From NCBI GenBank assembly GCA_004292515.1, contig RDXB01000050.1:1-52972 (forward strand): a DNA stretch of 52,972 nucleotides, given 5' to 3'. The notes beneath the pieces were generated by a model. It searched no databases, was not told where the DNA came from, and saw only the letters and a program-made list of their open reading frames with translations. The DNA is from Oscillatoriales cyanobacterium (GTDB lineage: Bacteria; Cyanobacteriota; Cyanobacteriia; CACIAM-69d). Positions 33,735 to 42,069 of this stretch are shown here, in pieces (the first letter of the stretch is position 1; every line of letters begins with the position of its first letter). The position numbers and the translations under genes are program-made.

Positions 33735-34691
33735 ATGACGACTTTGTTTTATGAAAGATTTATTCAAAAGGTGATTGATTTTAGCCGATTGTCGGAATAT
33801 TCATCTATTTCTATTGTTGAGCAATATTTGAGAATGGATCATCAGCCTAAAATTGCACAAATCAACCAACTTAAGGCTTGGCTCGATCAGTTTCGACCAC
33901 TGGAGCCGATGATCGTTGCTGAACTCAAACAACGCTATGACGTTCGGTTTACTTACAACTCGAATGCGATCGAGGGCAACACCCTAACCCAAAGTGAAAC
34001 GGAGCTTGTCTTAACCAAAGGCATCACGATCGGGGGCAAGACTCTCGATGAGCACTTGGAGGTGATTGGGCATCAGGAAGCGATCAATTATATTGAAGCT
34101 CTGGCTCAGCGAGAAACCCGGATTGGTGAATGGGAAATTAAGCAAATCCATAACTTGATTTTGCGAAAAATTCGCCCCGAAGAAGCCGGAAGCTATCGCA
34201 CGATCGATGTGATGGCGGCAGGAACCAACTATCGCTATCCGCCCCATTATCTGTTGGCTCAGTTGATGGGAGATTTTGTGGACTGGCTGAATTCAGAATC
34301 CGCCTTAAATTTGCATCCAGTTGAATATGCAGCGATCGCCCACTATCGGTTTGTGTCGATTCATCCGTTTCGGGATGGCAATGGTCGGACGGCGCGCCTC
34401 TTGATGAATCTGTTGTTGCTGCGGGCGGGTTATCCGATCGTGGTGATTCATAATCGCATTCGCAATGACTACATCAACGCACTGGCCTACGGACAGCAAC
34501 ATCAAGATGATTGGAGTCGGCTATTGGACTTAATTTTTGATGAGGCGATCGCATCACTCGTGGAACTATTGGGACTGTTGGCCACGGCCCAGAGCAGCGC
34601 CGAAAGAGCACAGCCGTTTTATCAGACCATGATTGATTTTTTGGATCGCTACGGGACAACGATCGCAACGTCCGGCGGCGATGGATCTTGA
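33735..34691 (+). CDS. Fic family protein (class II-like AMP transferase)
   Basis: A 318-residue protein that should transfer AMP from ATP to a hydroxyl side chain of a target protein. The catalytic loop HPFRDGNGRTAR begins at His210. An N-terminal inhibitory motif [S/T]xxxE[G/N] is present as SNAIEG (76-81), so the enzyme appears autoinhibited in cis. The first 33 residues are AT-rich and may not be translated; Met34 (33834) is an alternative start. It follows the broken HepT/MNT pair after one repeat element. Fic proteins often act as toxins or regulators, but no separate antitoxin gene is seen here. Confidence 0.92.
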   Translation: MTTLFYERFIQKVIDFSRLSEYSSISIVEQYLRMDHQPKIAQINQLKAWLDQFRPLEPMIVAELKQRYDVRFTYNSNAIEGNTLTQSETELVLTKGITIGGKTLDEHLEVIGHQEAINYIEALAQRETRIGEWEIKQIHNLILRKIRPEEAGSYRTIDVMAAGTNYRYPPHYLLAQLMGDFVDWLNSESALNLHPVEYAAIAHYRFVSIHPFRDGNGRTARLLMNLLLLRAGYPIVVIHNRIRNDYINALAYGQQHQDDWSRLLDLIFDEAIASLVELLGLLATAQSSAERAQPFYQTMIDFLDRYGTTIATSGGDGS

Positions 34692-34712
34692 TCGATCGCT
34701 GGGAAGATCGGG

Positions 34713-36290
34713 TTGATTTTGGCTGAGTCTCCTGGTGGGCGGGGCGTTTGGCGGGATCGATCGAGCCAGATGATCGCTGCCCTTCTACAATGGGGGCCTG
34801 TTGATGTTCCAGATGAGTTCACTGCTTTGGCCGTGCCACAATCCGAACAATTCGAGCGAGTTCGATCGAGCTTGCAACGGGCGATCGAGCAATTTGGCCC
34901 CCGGAATTCCCAGCGTTGGAATGATTTGATTCAGCCCGACTTGGATCGTTTGGCCGGTGCCTTAGACAAGCTCGATCGCTTTGTGGTGAGGATTGCGGCC
35001 TTTGGGCTGGTGAGCCGGGGCAAATCGGCGGTGCTGAATGCGCTGTTGGGCGAGCGGCTGCTGGAAACGGGGCCACTGAATGGGTTGACCCGCCTGCCCC
35101 GATCGGTGAAGTGGCATCCCCCGGGGCGCGATCGCCCGATCGAGGTGGAGCTAATCGACACGCCGGGTTTGGATGAAATTGATGGGGCCAGCCGGGCCGA
35201 GTTGTCGCGGGAAGTGGCCGATCGCGCCGATTTGATTCTGTTCATTGCGGCGGGCGACCTGACCCAGGTGGAATACGACGCGCTGCGCCAGTTGCGATCG
35301 GCCCATAAGCCGCTGATTTTGGTCTTTAACAAAATTGATCTGTTTCCCGACAGTGAGCGACCGGCGATTGTGGCGCGGCTGCAATCGCTGATGCAGTTGG
35401 AAGCGGCCCAGCCCGTGCCTGCGCCTGCTCCCGATCAGCCCGATCGCACCTGGGGCCCCGTGTTGCCCGTGGATGAAATTGTGTTGGCGGCGGCGGAACC
35501 GGCTCCGATTCAGGTGCGGGAAGAATGGCCCGATGGGCGGATCACCTATGGTTGGGAATCGCTGCCCCCGGAAATTGAGGCCCTCCGATCGGCGATTTTG
35601 GCCACGATTGATCGCGAAGGGGAGGCCCTGCTGGCCCTGAATGCCCTGATGCAAGCGCGCACGGCCCAGCAAACGATCGCCCAAAAAACCCTGGCTCACC
35701 TGCGCGACGATGCGGAGGCCAAAACCTGGCAACTAATTCAAGTCAAAGCGGTGGTGGTGGCCCTCAGTTCCTTTGTGTTGCTCGATGCGATCGCGGCGGT
35801 GTTGGCCGATTGGTTTTTGGTGCGATCGCTGTCTCGGCTCTACGGGTTGCCTCTGGTGCGGTCGTCCCTGCAATCCTTTTGGCAAGCGGGTTTGGTTAGC
35901 TTGGGGGCGATGCTGCTGGGGGAAGTGGGCGGCGAATTTTTAGGCGGCAATGATGGGCGATCGCTCCAGGCCGGGAGTGACGGCTTTGGCGGCTATTTGG
36001 GCGCGGCCTTGGTGCAGGCGGCGGCGGCGGCTTTTGGCAGCTTTGCGATCGCCAAAACCACCCGTACCTCCCTGGAAGCCGGTTGCACTTGGGGGGCCGA
36101 TGGCCCCGACACCCTGGCTAAGGATTTGCTGGATTTTGTGGAGCCGGGCACGGTGTTGCATCGGTTGCGGCACGAGTGGCGATCGCGGATTGGGATCGGT
36201 GATTTGGACGAGCTGCCCAGCGATCCAACTAAAACAGTGGCGATCGTACCCGCGCCGAAAATCCCCCCGGCAGATAGATCGGACAAGTAG
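34713..36290 (+). CDS. Membrane-associated Era/dynamin-like GTPase
   Basis: A 525-residue protein with G motifs GLVSRGKS (98-105), DTPG (149-152) and NKID (206-209), an N-terminal helical region of about 90 residues and an Ala/Pro-rich insert (around 231-245). The second half has hydrophobic helices (VKAVVVALSSFVLLDAIAAVLADWFLV, then GLVSLGAMLLG and LGAALVQAAAAAFGSFAIA), resembling DUF697-type C-terminal domains. The start is TTG at 34713; ATG at 34770 is possible. The gene follows fic by 21 bp and may be co-transcribed. It is the second such GTPase in the window, along with 1-1561. The cellular role is unknown. Confidence 0.85.
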   Translation: MILAESPGGRGVWRDRSSQMIAALLQWGPVDVPDEFTALAVPQSEQFERVRSSLQRAIEQFGPRNSQRWNDLIQPDLDRLAGALDKLDRFVVRIAAFGLVSRGKSAVLNALLGERLLETGPLNGLTRLPRSVKWHPPGRDRPIEVELIDTPGLDEIDGASRAELSREVADRADLILFIAAGDLTQVEYDALRQLRSAHKPLILVFNKIDLFPDSERPAIVARLQSLMQLEAAQPVPAPAPDQPDRTWGPVLPVDEIVLAAAEPAPIQVREEWPDGRITYGWESLPPEIEALRSAILATIDREGEALLALNALMQARTAQQTIAQKTLAHLRDDAEAKTWQLIQVKAVVVALSSFVLLDAIAAVLADWFLVRSLSRLYGLPLVRSSLQSFWQAGLVSLGAMLLGEVGGEFLGGNDGRSLQAGSDGFGGYLGAALVQAAAAAFGSFAIAKTTRTSLEAGCTWGADGPDTLAKDLLDFVEPGTVLHRLRHEWRSRIGIGDLDELPSDPTKTVAIVPAPKIPPADRSDK

Positions 36291-36966
36291 ACCAGCCCCG
36301 CATCTGATCCCAGGTGCAAAACTGGGCAGCCAAGGTGTCGCCGCGCGGATTGCAAACCCGCACGTTGTAGCCATATTCCCGCGCCACCCGCCCAAACTCG
36401 TTCAGATAGGCATACTGGCGCGGATATTCCAAGTTGTTCCAGGGCTGCAGGTTGAAGGTGACTTCCACCCAGGGCGGCAGTTCGTCATTGCCGGTGTGAA
36501 TGGTCCAGCGGTTGACGATTTTGCCGCCGAGCAAGTCGCGGGTTAACCAGAGGCTCGGCGGTGTCAGGCCCTGTTGGCGGATTTCCTTGTCCGTGGCGAT
36601 CGGCTCGTCCCCAAAGCAACCCGTTTGCCGAAAGGCCCGGTTGGGTTCTTCCTCGGGTTGGTCGCTGGTGGGATTACCAGTTGGATTACTGGTGAAATCA
36701 CGGGTGAGCGTAGCCGCCTGGCCGACGGTTGGATCAACCGATGTGGCGGTCTCGCTCGGGGGCGGGGGTGCGGCGTGGCGAGCGATCGAGTCGGCCGCTG
36801 GCTCGGGAGCGGCCTGGGCCGTCGGGACTTGGGCCGCCGCCGGCCAGTGGTTGCCCAGCCCCCCCAAGCCCAGACCCCCCAGTCCCAGTCCCCCCAGGCC
36901 CAGACCCCCCAGGCCCAGAACACTGCCCCAAGCGACGGCAACCCAAGAATGACGAGAGTGGTGCAT
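36229..36966 (-). CDS. Secreted hypothetical protein with Gly-Leu repeat in signal peptide
   Basis: A 245-residue protein that I cannot assign to a function. The start at 36966 (MHHSRHSWVAVAW) leads to a hydrophobic stretch built from GLGGL-type repeats (about residues 15-38) and then AAAQ, a likely cleavage site. A Pro/Thr-rich linker follows. The conserved-looking C-terminal domain of about 130 residues has four cysteines and motifs such as PSLWLTRDLLGGKIVNRW, NLQPWNNLEYPRQYAYLNEFG and FCTWDQMRGWSTCPIYLPG. The end overlaps the convergent GTPase gene by 62 bp. The DNA of the repeat (36855-36920) is nearly pure Gly/Leu codons. Confidence 0.75.
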   Translation of the reverse strand: MHHSRHSWVAVAWGSVLGLGGLGLGGLGLGGLGLGGLGNHWPAAAQVPTAQAAPEPAADSIARHAAPPPPSETATSVDPTVGQAATLTRDFTSNPTGNPTSDQPEEEPNRAFRQTGCFGDEPIATDKEIRQQGLTPPSLWLTRDLLGGKIVNRWTIHTGNDELPPWVEVTFNLQPWNNLEYPRQYAYLNEFGRVAREYGYNVRVCNPRGDTLAAQFCTWDQMRGWSTCPIYLPGGFSARVRSPLF

Positions 36967-37250
36967 GGTGTTGCCTCTAAGGGCGATGAAGGGCAATGAA
37001 GGGCGATGGCAAGAGTTTTGGACTAGGGTTTGGGATCAAAGACCGCCGGTATTCCCCAATTATCCGAGGGGGGGTTGCTCGCGGCCTCAGACCTAGGGGC
37101 GATCGGCCAACTGTCCGAGGCGCTGGTGATCGGTCTGGTGAAATTAGGGCGATCGAACCCTGCAATGAAACCAAGTGAAGTTATTAGAATGGGTCTCGGG
37201 TTAGGCGGCGATCGCTTGGCCCTCGTCCTTTTTGCTGTTGCTGAGTTGCT

Positions 37251-38633
37251 TTGAGTCAGTCGTCCACCCCGTCCGCGCCAAAGTCCACTGCTGCTCAACC
37301 CACCCGACCATCGGACTGGGACCGATTGATGCAGCCCGAGCGATCGCAACCGCGATCGAGTTGGTTGGCGCGTCTATTGTTTTGGGGCACAGCGGGCGTG
37401 GCGATCGGCACGATTTCCGCCACCCTGGGCGCAGGGGCCGCCCTGTTCATGCCCCTTGATCCAGCGGTAGTGCCCCTATTGCGAGAAGAAACGGGCAATC
37501 AGTGGTGGCGCAACGGCTTGCAATATCGGTTGCAACAACCGCTGACAGTGTTGGTGTTGGGGGTGGAGCCATCGCCGGGCATTCCCCTGGGTGCACCGGA
37601 AGCCCTGAACGGCCATGCCGACGCGATTTGGTTGGTGCGGTTTGACCCCCAGGAAGACAACACAACGGTGCTATCGTTGCCGCGTGATACACGGGTGCTG
37701 TTTCCCAGCGGGGCGGTGGGGGCTTTGCACGAAGCCGACACGATCGGGGGCACGGCCCTGGTGCAGCAGTCCGTGAGCACGACTTTGGGTGGTTTGAAGA
37801 TTGATCGCACCGTGCGGCTCAACCCCGAGGGCCTGCGGGAGGTGGTGGATCTGTTGGGGGGCGTGGAATTGTTGGTAACTCAGCCGATGCGCTATCGCGA
37901 TCGCGCGGGCAACCTGACCATTCAGCTCGACAATGGCTGGCAGAGTTTGGACGGCGATCGGGTGGAGCAGTTCGCACGCTACCGGGTTGATAGTCCCTGG
38001 GGCGAGCTGGATCGGGTGCAACGGCTACAGGTTCTGTTGCTGGCCCTGCGCGATCGGGCCCTCAGTCCGGGGATGTTGCCGCAACTGTCACAAGTTGCCC
38101 AGCGGGCCCACAAATATTTGCGCACCAACCTATCGCGTGAGGAAGTGATTGCGATCGTCAACTTACTTAGCAAGCAAGATCCCGAGCGGATGCAACTGTT
38201 GTTGTTACCGGGCAAGATGGATCCCAATAATTTCTGGAATCCCGAATCCAAGGCCCTGGGCCGGTTGCTAGAAACCTATTTCCCGCCCGATCGCCCCGGT
38301 GTCGGTCGCCGCACCAAGCTAATGAGCAGCAGCGCCCGCGATCGCTACGACCAAACCTACAACCGGATTTCGGTGCAAGATGCGACGGGCAATCCAGCGG
38401 CTGTTGAGCAGGCGATCGCCCAACTGCGGCAAGCGGGATTTGTGCAAGTACGGGCGATCGATCCCTGGCCCTATCCCCAACGTCACACACAAATTGTGGC
38501 CCAATCGGGTGATCTCAACCTCGCAGAATTGGTGCAGCGGCGCTTAGGACGGGGTGAAATTGTACGCGCCGCCACGGGCGATTTAGGCTCGGATCTGACC
38601 ATTCGGTTGGGAACCGATCTGGTGGAGCCGTGA
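37251..38633 (+). CDS. LytR-CpsA-Psr (LCP) family ligase with LytR C-terminal domain
   Basis: A 460-residue protein with one transmembrane segment (about 40-68) and an extracytoplasmic LCP domain: PLTVLVLGVEPSPG, HADAIWLVRFDPQEDNTTVLSLPRDTRVLFPSG, VDLLGGVELLV, DGDRVEQFARYRVDSPWGELDRVQRLQ. LCP enzymes attach undecaprenyl-linked glycans to the cell wall. A LytR_C domain (about 365-455, NRISVQDATGNPAAVEQAIAQLRQAGF) follows. The start codon is TTG. Its substrate might be surface glycan made by enzymes such as those at 10-13 kb, but there is no direct link. Confidence 0.92.
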   Translation: MSQSSTPSAPKSTAAQPTRPSDWDRLMQPERSQPRSSWLARLLFWGTAGVAIGTISATLGAGAALFMPLDPAVVPLLREETGNQWWRNGLQYRLQQPLTVLVLGVEPSPGIPLGAPEALNGHADAIWLVRFDPQEDNTTVLSLPRDTRVLFPSGAVGALHEADTIGGTALVQQSVSTTLGGLKIDRTVRLNPEGLREVVDLLGGVELLVTQPMRYRDRAGNLTIQLDNGWQSLDGDRVEQFARYRVDSPWGELDRVQRLQVLLLALRDRALSPGMLPQLSQVAQRAHKYLRTNLSREEVIAIVNLLSKQDPERMQLLLLPGKMDPNNFWNPESKALGRLLETYFPPDRPGVGRRTKLMSSSARDRYDQTYNRISVQDATGNPAAVEQAIAQLRQAGFVQVRAIDPWPYPQRHTQIVAQSGDLNLAELVQRRLGRGEIVRAATGDLGSDLTIRLGTDLVEP

Positions 38634-38650
38634 TCCTGGGACTAGCCCAA

Positions 38651-38720
38651 GAGAGCCTGTAGAGAGCCTTTAGGGTGGGCAATGCCCACCGACTAACAGC
38701 CTCATAGCATCTGCGATCTG
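38651..38720 (-). repeat. Family C repeat, partial and reversed
   Basis: Read on the minus strand this is CAGATCGCAGATGCTATGAGG, then TTAGTCGGTGGGCATTGCCCACCCTA, matching 22351-22400 and 50213-50260. Its outer end has become the seed of the 14-bp tandem repeat. A fragment of the far end (GAGGTAAAGGCTGTA) appears in the opposite orientation at 38806-38820. Confidence 0.65.
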
Positions 38721-38792
38721 ATATCTGCGATCTGATATCTGCGATCTGGTATCTGCGATCTGATATCTGCGATCTGGTATCTGCGATCTGAT
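38709..38792 (+). repeat. Tandem repeat, six 14-bp units
   Basis: Six units of ATCTGCGATCTG(A/G)T with no indels. The unit is derived from the family C end ATCTGCGATCTG, so the array grew out of that repeat. It lies downstream of both flanking convergent genes. Confidence 0.95.
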
Positions 38793-38906
38793 GTGCCAAC
38801 TGTTTGAGGTAAAGGCTGTATCTTTAAACCTCTAGCAAACTAAACCTCCAGCAAACATCTAGAGTCAATAGCGCTAAATATCTAGAGTTCACAAAATTAG
38901 TCTGAT

Positions 38907-39524
38907 TTACTCAAACTTTGCACAAAACAAACAGGGCTGTTGAGTCGCCTGGGCCAACATGAGTTCATAGTGTCGATCGCGCACGTTGTAAGCCCCAAAG
39001 CGTGCCAAATGGGGGTTCATCATTTGGGCATCAAACAGCAAAAAGTGGCGCGATCGCAGATGCTCCACTAACTTAACCATGGCAACTTTGGAAGCATCGG
39101 CGACGTTATAAAACATCGATTCGCCAATGAAAGCACCCCCGATCGCGATCCCTAAAACTCCCCCTGCCAACTGATCATCAACCCAAGTCTCAAAACTATA
39201 GGCATAACCAGCTCGATAGAGTTCCCAGTAAATATCCTTCAGTTCTTGGGAGATCCAGGTGGTTTCGCGATCGGCACAGCCTTCGACAACTTCCAAAAAA
39301 GCCCGGTTAATGGCCACTTGGAAGCGATTTTGATTCAGAATTCGCCGGAGGGACTTGGGATAACGAAAGCGGTGATCTAAGGGAATGAGGGTACGTTCGC
39401 GGCTAAAGTACCAGCCCAGATCGCGACCCGCTTCATCGGCCATTAAAAAATAGCCTCGGGAATAGCCCGCAACCAGGGCCGCGATGTCGTATTCAGGCGT
39501 AAAGGAGTCGGTGGTCTTGCCCAT
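38907..39524 (-). CDS. aat: Leucyl/phenylalanyl-tRNA--protein transferase
   Basis: A 205-residue enzyme that adds Leu or Phe from charged tRNA to the N-terminus of proteins with basic N-termini, marking them for ClpS/ClpAP. The family core VGGVLGIAIGGAFIGESMF is clear, as is ASKVAMVKLVEHLRSRHFLLFDAQMMNPHLARFGA. The N-terminal YSRGYFLMADE and the RERTLIPLD segment are also typical. Length is normal. Confidence 0.95.
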   Translation of the reverse strand: MGKTTDSFTPEYDIAALVAGYSRGYFLMADEAGRDLGWYFSRERTLIPLDHRFRYPKSLRRILNQNRFQVAINRAFLEVVEGCADRETTWISQELKDIYWELYRAGYAYSFETWVDDQLAGGVLGIAIGGAFIGESMFYNVADASKVAMVKLVEHLRSRHFLLFDAQMMNPHLARFGAYNVRDRHYELMLAQATQQPCLFCAKFE

Positions 39525-39554
39525 CGGCTCATGGAGAAAGCACTGGAGGCGATT

Positions 39555-40121
39555 TTAGCGCGATCCCGTGGTCAATTGGGGGTTGCGGACTGTGTAGCAG
39601 CAGGCCGAGACCTGGCGTTCTCGCCACAGGATCTCTGATTCGAGGGTCATGCCAACTTTTTCGGCTACCCGTCGCGATGCTAAATTGTCCGGGTGAATGA
39701 GCGAAATCACTTGCGGGCGCTGGAGGATTTTGAAGGCATATTCTCGACAGGCGATCGCCGCCTCCGTCGCATAGCCCCGTCCCCAATATCGCCGAGCAAT
39801 TAAATAGCCAATTTCCAGTTTTGATTGGCCATTCACCACTTGATGAATGAGTCCACATTGCCCAACTGGATCGCCCGTTGCCCGCGAACAAACGGCCCAC
39901 AACCAATGACCAGACTCGCGATATTGACCAAGGGCGCGATCGAGCCATTGTCTGGTTTCTTCGCGGTTTTTTGGACTTGGGTAATATTGCATCGTGAGCG
40001 GATCTGACAAGACTTCATACAAAAAGTCCTCGTCATTGAGGGTTAACTCCCTGAGAAAAAACCGCTTTGTTTCTAGGACAATGTGAGTATTGACTAAACT
40101 CATGGACTTTGGTTTCATCAT
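39555..40121 (-). CDS. GNAT N-acetyltransferase (RimJ/RimL-like)
   Basis: A 188-residue acetyl-CoA-dependent acetyltransferase. Seen are ETKRFFLRELTLNDEDFLYEVLSDPLTMQYYP, the acetyl-CoA-binding RRYWGRGYATEA (the Q/RxxGxG/A motif), and HPDNLASRRVAEKVGM. This pattern is the RimJ/RimL ribosomal-alanine or general small-molecule subgroup. Any of Met1, Met2 or Met7 could be the start. It lies 30 bp upstream of aat on the same strand and may be co-transcribed. Confidence 0.9.
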   Translation of the reverse strand: MMKPKSMSLVNTHIVLETKRFFLRELTLNDEDFLYEVLSDPLTMQYYPSPKNREETRQWLDRALGQYRESGHWLWAVCSRATGDPVGQCGLIHQVVNGQSKLEIGYLIARRYWGRGYATEAAIACREYAFKILQRPQVISLIHPDNLASRRVAEKVGMTLESEILWRERQVSACCYTVRNPQLTTGSR

Positions 40122-40221
40122 TGGATTTTGAGCAATACAGATCCAACCAACTTGATTGGCTTAATCTGACCTGACCAACCTGATGCACACCCTTGAAAGC
40201 CACTAGAAACGATTAAAAGCC

Positions 40222-42069
40222 GTGTCTCTTTTCTTTTTGTCGATAGCTGATCGCTGGATTGATCGCTGGTATCAAGCCTGGATGCAGTACCAATCGCGAT
40301 CGCCCTGGGCACTCATCCTCAGTTTAGCGTTTTCAGCCCTCTATGGGGGGCTGGCATTACACCAAGGGTTTGGTGGGGAATTTATTGTTCAAGATGATGC
40401 GCGGCAGCATGTCTTTTGGATGCAACGATTTGTTGATCCTCAGCGATTTCCCAATGATTTAATTGCAGACTACTTCCAGTCGATCGCACCGGTTGGTTAT
40501 GCCGCAATTTATCGCTTTGGGGCTGCTGTTGGGATTGATCCGAGTCTTTTAAATAAGCTGTTACCCTTTGGCTTAGGGTTATTGACTACGTATTTTGCCT
40601 ATCGTGTTACGTTGCGATTATTACCCGTGCCCCTAGCGGGCTTTACGGCAACCCTGCTGCTGAATCAAAGCCTGTGGCTAAAAGATGATTTGGTGTCGGG
40701 AACGTCGCGGGCCTTTGCCTTTCCCTTATTTTTAATGGTGTTGGATGGGCTGCTAATTCGATCGCCCAAGTTGCTGTGGGGGGCGCTGGCACTACAGGGG
40801 TTGATTTGTCCTTCCTATGCACTGGTGTCAGCGGGATTGCTGGTGGTACGAGCTTTGTCGCAGGCAGCCAAGTCATGGCTTAATCATCCAAAACGGGCAC
40901 TGAATTCTGCTACTACATCGCCCATTTTGCCTGTGATTCAACGGTGTTTTCAGCAAGAATCTAAGGGGGATTGGATACTGTATGGATGCGGCTTGTTAGT
41001 CACATTTATGGCACTGTTGCCAGTGCTATTATTGGGCAAAGATTTTGGGCCAACGGTGTCGAGTGACCTGGCTAAAACCATGCCTGAATTTTTGGAGGGT
41101 GGTCGCACAAACATTTTTGATCGTGACTGGTTAGACTATTGGCTCTTTGCCCGAGGAACTAACTTAATCCCGCGATCGCTGCTGACACCTGTAACCCTAA
41201 TTTTGGGTTTGAGTTTGCCTGTTTTGCTCTGGAAACCCATTGGCCAGCACCTAGCTCTGTCCCAACGAGTGACGGCACGGGTGTGGATCTTGCCGCAACT
41301 GATCTTGGCTTCGGTGGGCTGGTTTTTGCTGGCTCACCTCACCCTCTTTAAGCTACATTTACCCAGTCGATATACGGGGCATAGCTTTCGGATTGTGATT
41401 GCGATCGCGGCGGGCATTGGCATGACGATCGTGTTGGCTAAGAGTCTTGAATGGTGGCGACAGTCGCGATCGCCCTGGCGATCGCTTTCCGGGGCTATTG
41501 TGACCCTTGTGCTGGGGGGACTATTGATTGGTTATCCGCTGCTGGTTCCTGAGTTTCCAGCGAACAGTTACCAACAGGGAAAAGCCCCACAACTCTATCA
41601 ATTTTTGCAACGGCAACCGATCACCACGCGCGTTGCATCCTTGAGTGAAACGGGTGATGATCTGCCAACCTTTGCGGGGCGATCAATTCTGACAGGTAAG
41701 GAATATGCCGTGCCCTATCATGTGGGCTATTACCAAGCTTTTCGCGATCGCTTACTCCAGACCATTGCGGCTCAATACAGCCTAGATCCTGTCAAAGTTC
41801 AACAGTTTCTAGATACCTATCGGGTTCAGTTTTGGCTGATCGATCGCGCCGCATTTCAAGTTCCATACTTGGAAGATTCATGGCTCAAACAATACCCAGA
41901 AGCCACGCAACCTGCCCTGGAACATCTGCGATCGGGGCAACCCTTGCTGATACAAGCCGCACTCGATCGCTGCGGGGCCTTGCAGGGCGACACCTGGGTT
42001 TTGCTAGAGACCACTTGCTTGCGATCGACCCTAGATTCGGTGCGGACCGCGAGCAATCAACGGCCGTGA
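40222..42069 (+). CDS. Polytopic membrane protein, possible GT-C glycosyltransferase
   Basis: A 615-residue membrane protein with about ten hydrophobic segments. An acidic pair in a short loop after the first transmembrane helix (IVQDDARQHVFWMQRF) is reminiscent of GT-C lipid-linked sugar transferases, which use such residues in the first external loop. A soluble C-terminal domain (about 460-600) follows. I do not recognise a named family. The start is GTG. The stop overlaps the convergent oxidoreductase gene by 13 bp. Confidence 0.65.
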   Translation: MSLFFLSIADRWIDRWYQAWMQYQSRSPWALILSLAFSALYGGLALHQGFGGEFIVQDDARQHVFWMQRFVDPQRFPNDLIADYFQSIAPVGYAAIYRFGAAVGIDPSLLNKLLPFGLGLLTTYFAYRVTLRLLPVPLAGFTATLLLNQSLWLKDDLVSGTSRAFAFPLFLMVLDGLLIRSPKLLWGALALQGLICPSYALVSAGLLVVRALSQAAKSWLNHPKRALNSATTSPILPVIQRCFQQESKGDWILYGCGLLVTFMALLPVLLLGKDFGPTVSSDLAKTMPEFLEGGRTNIFDRDWLDYWLFARGTNLIPRSLLTPVTLILGLSLPVLLWKPIGQHLALSQRVTARVWILPQLILASVGWFLLAHLTLFKLHLPSRYTGHSFRIVIAIAAGIGMTIVLAKSLEWWRQSRSPWRSLSGAIVTLVLGGLLIGYPLLVPEFPANSYQQGKAPQLYQFLQRQPITTRVASLSETGDDLPTFAGRSILTGKEYAVPYHVGYYQAFRDRLLQTIAAQYSLDPVKVQQFLDTYRVQFWLIDRAAFQVPYLEDSWLKQYPEATQPALEHLRSGQPLLIQAALDRCGALQGDTWVLLETTCLRSTLDSVRTASNQRP

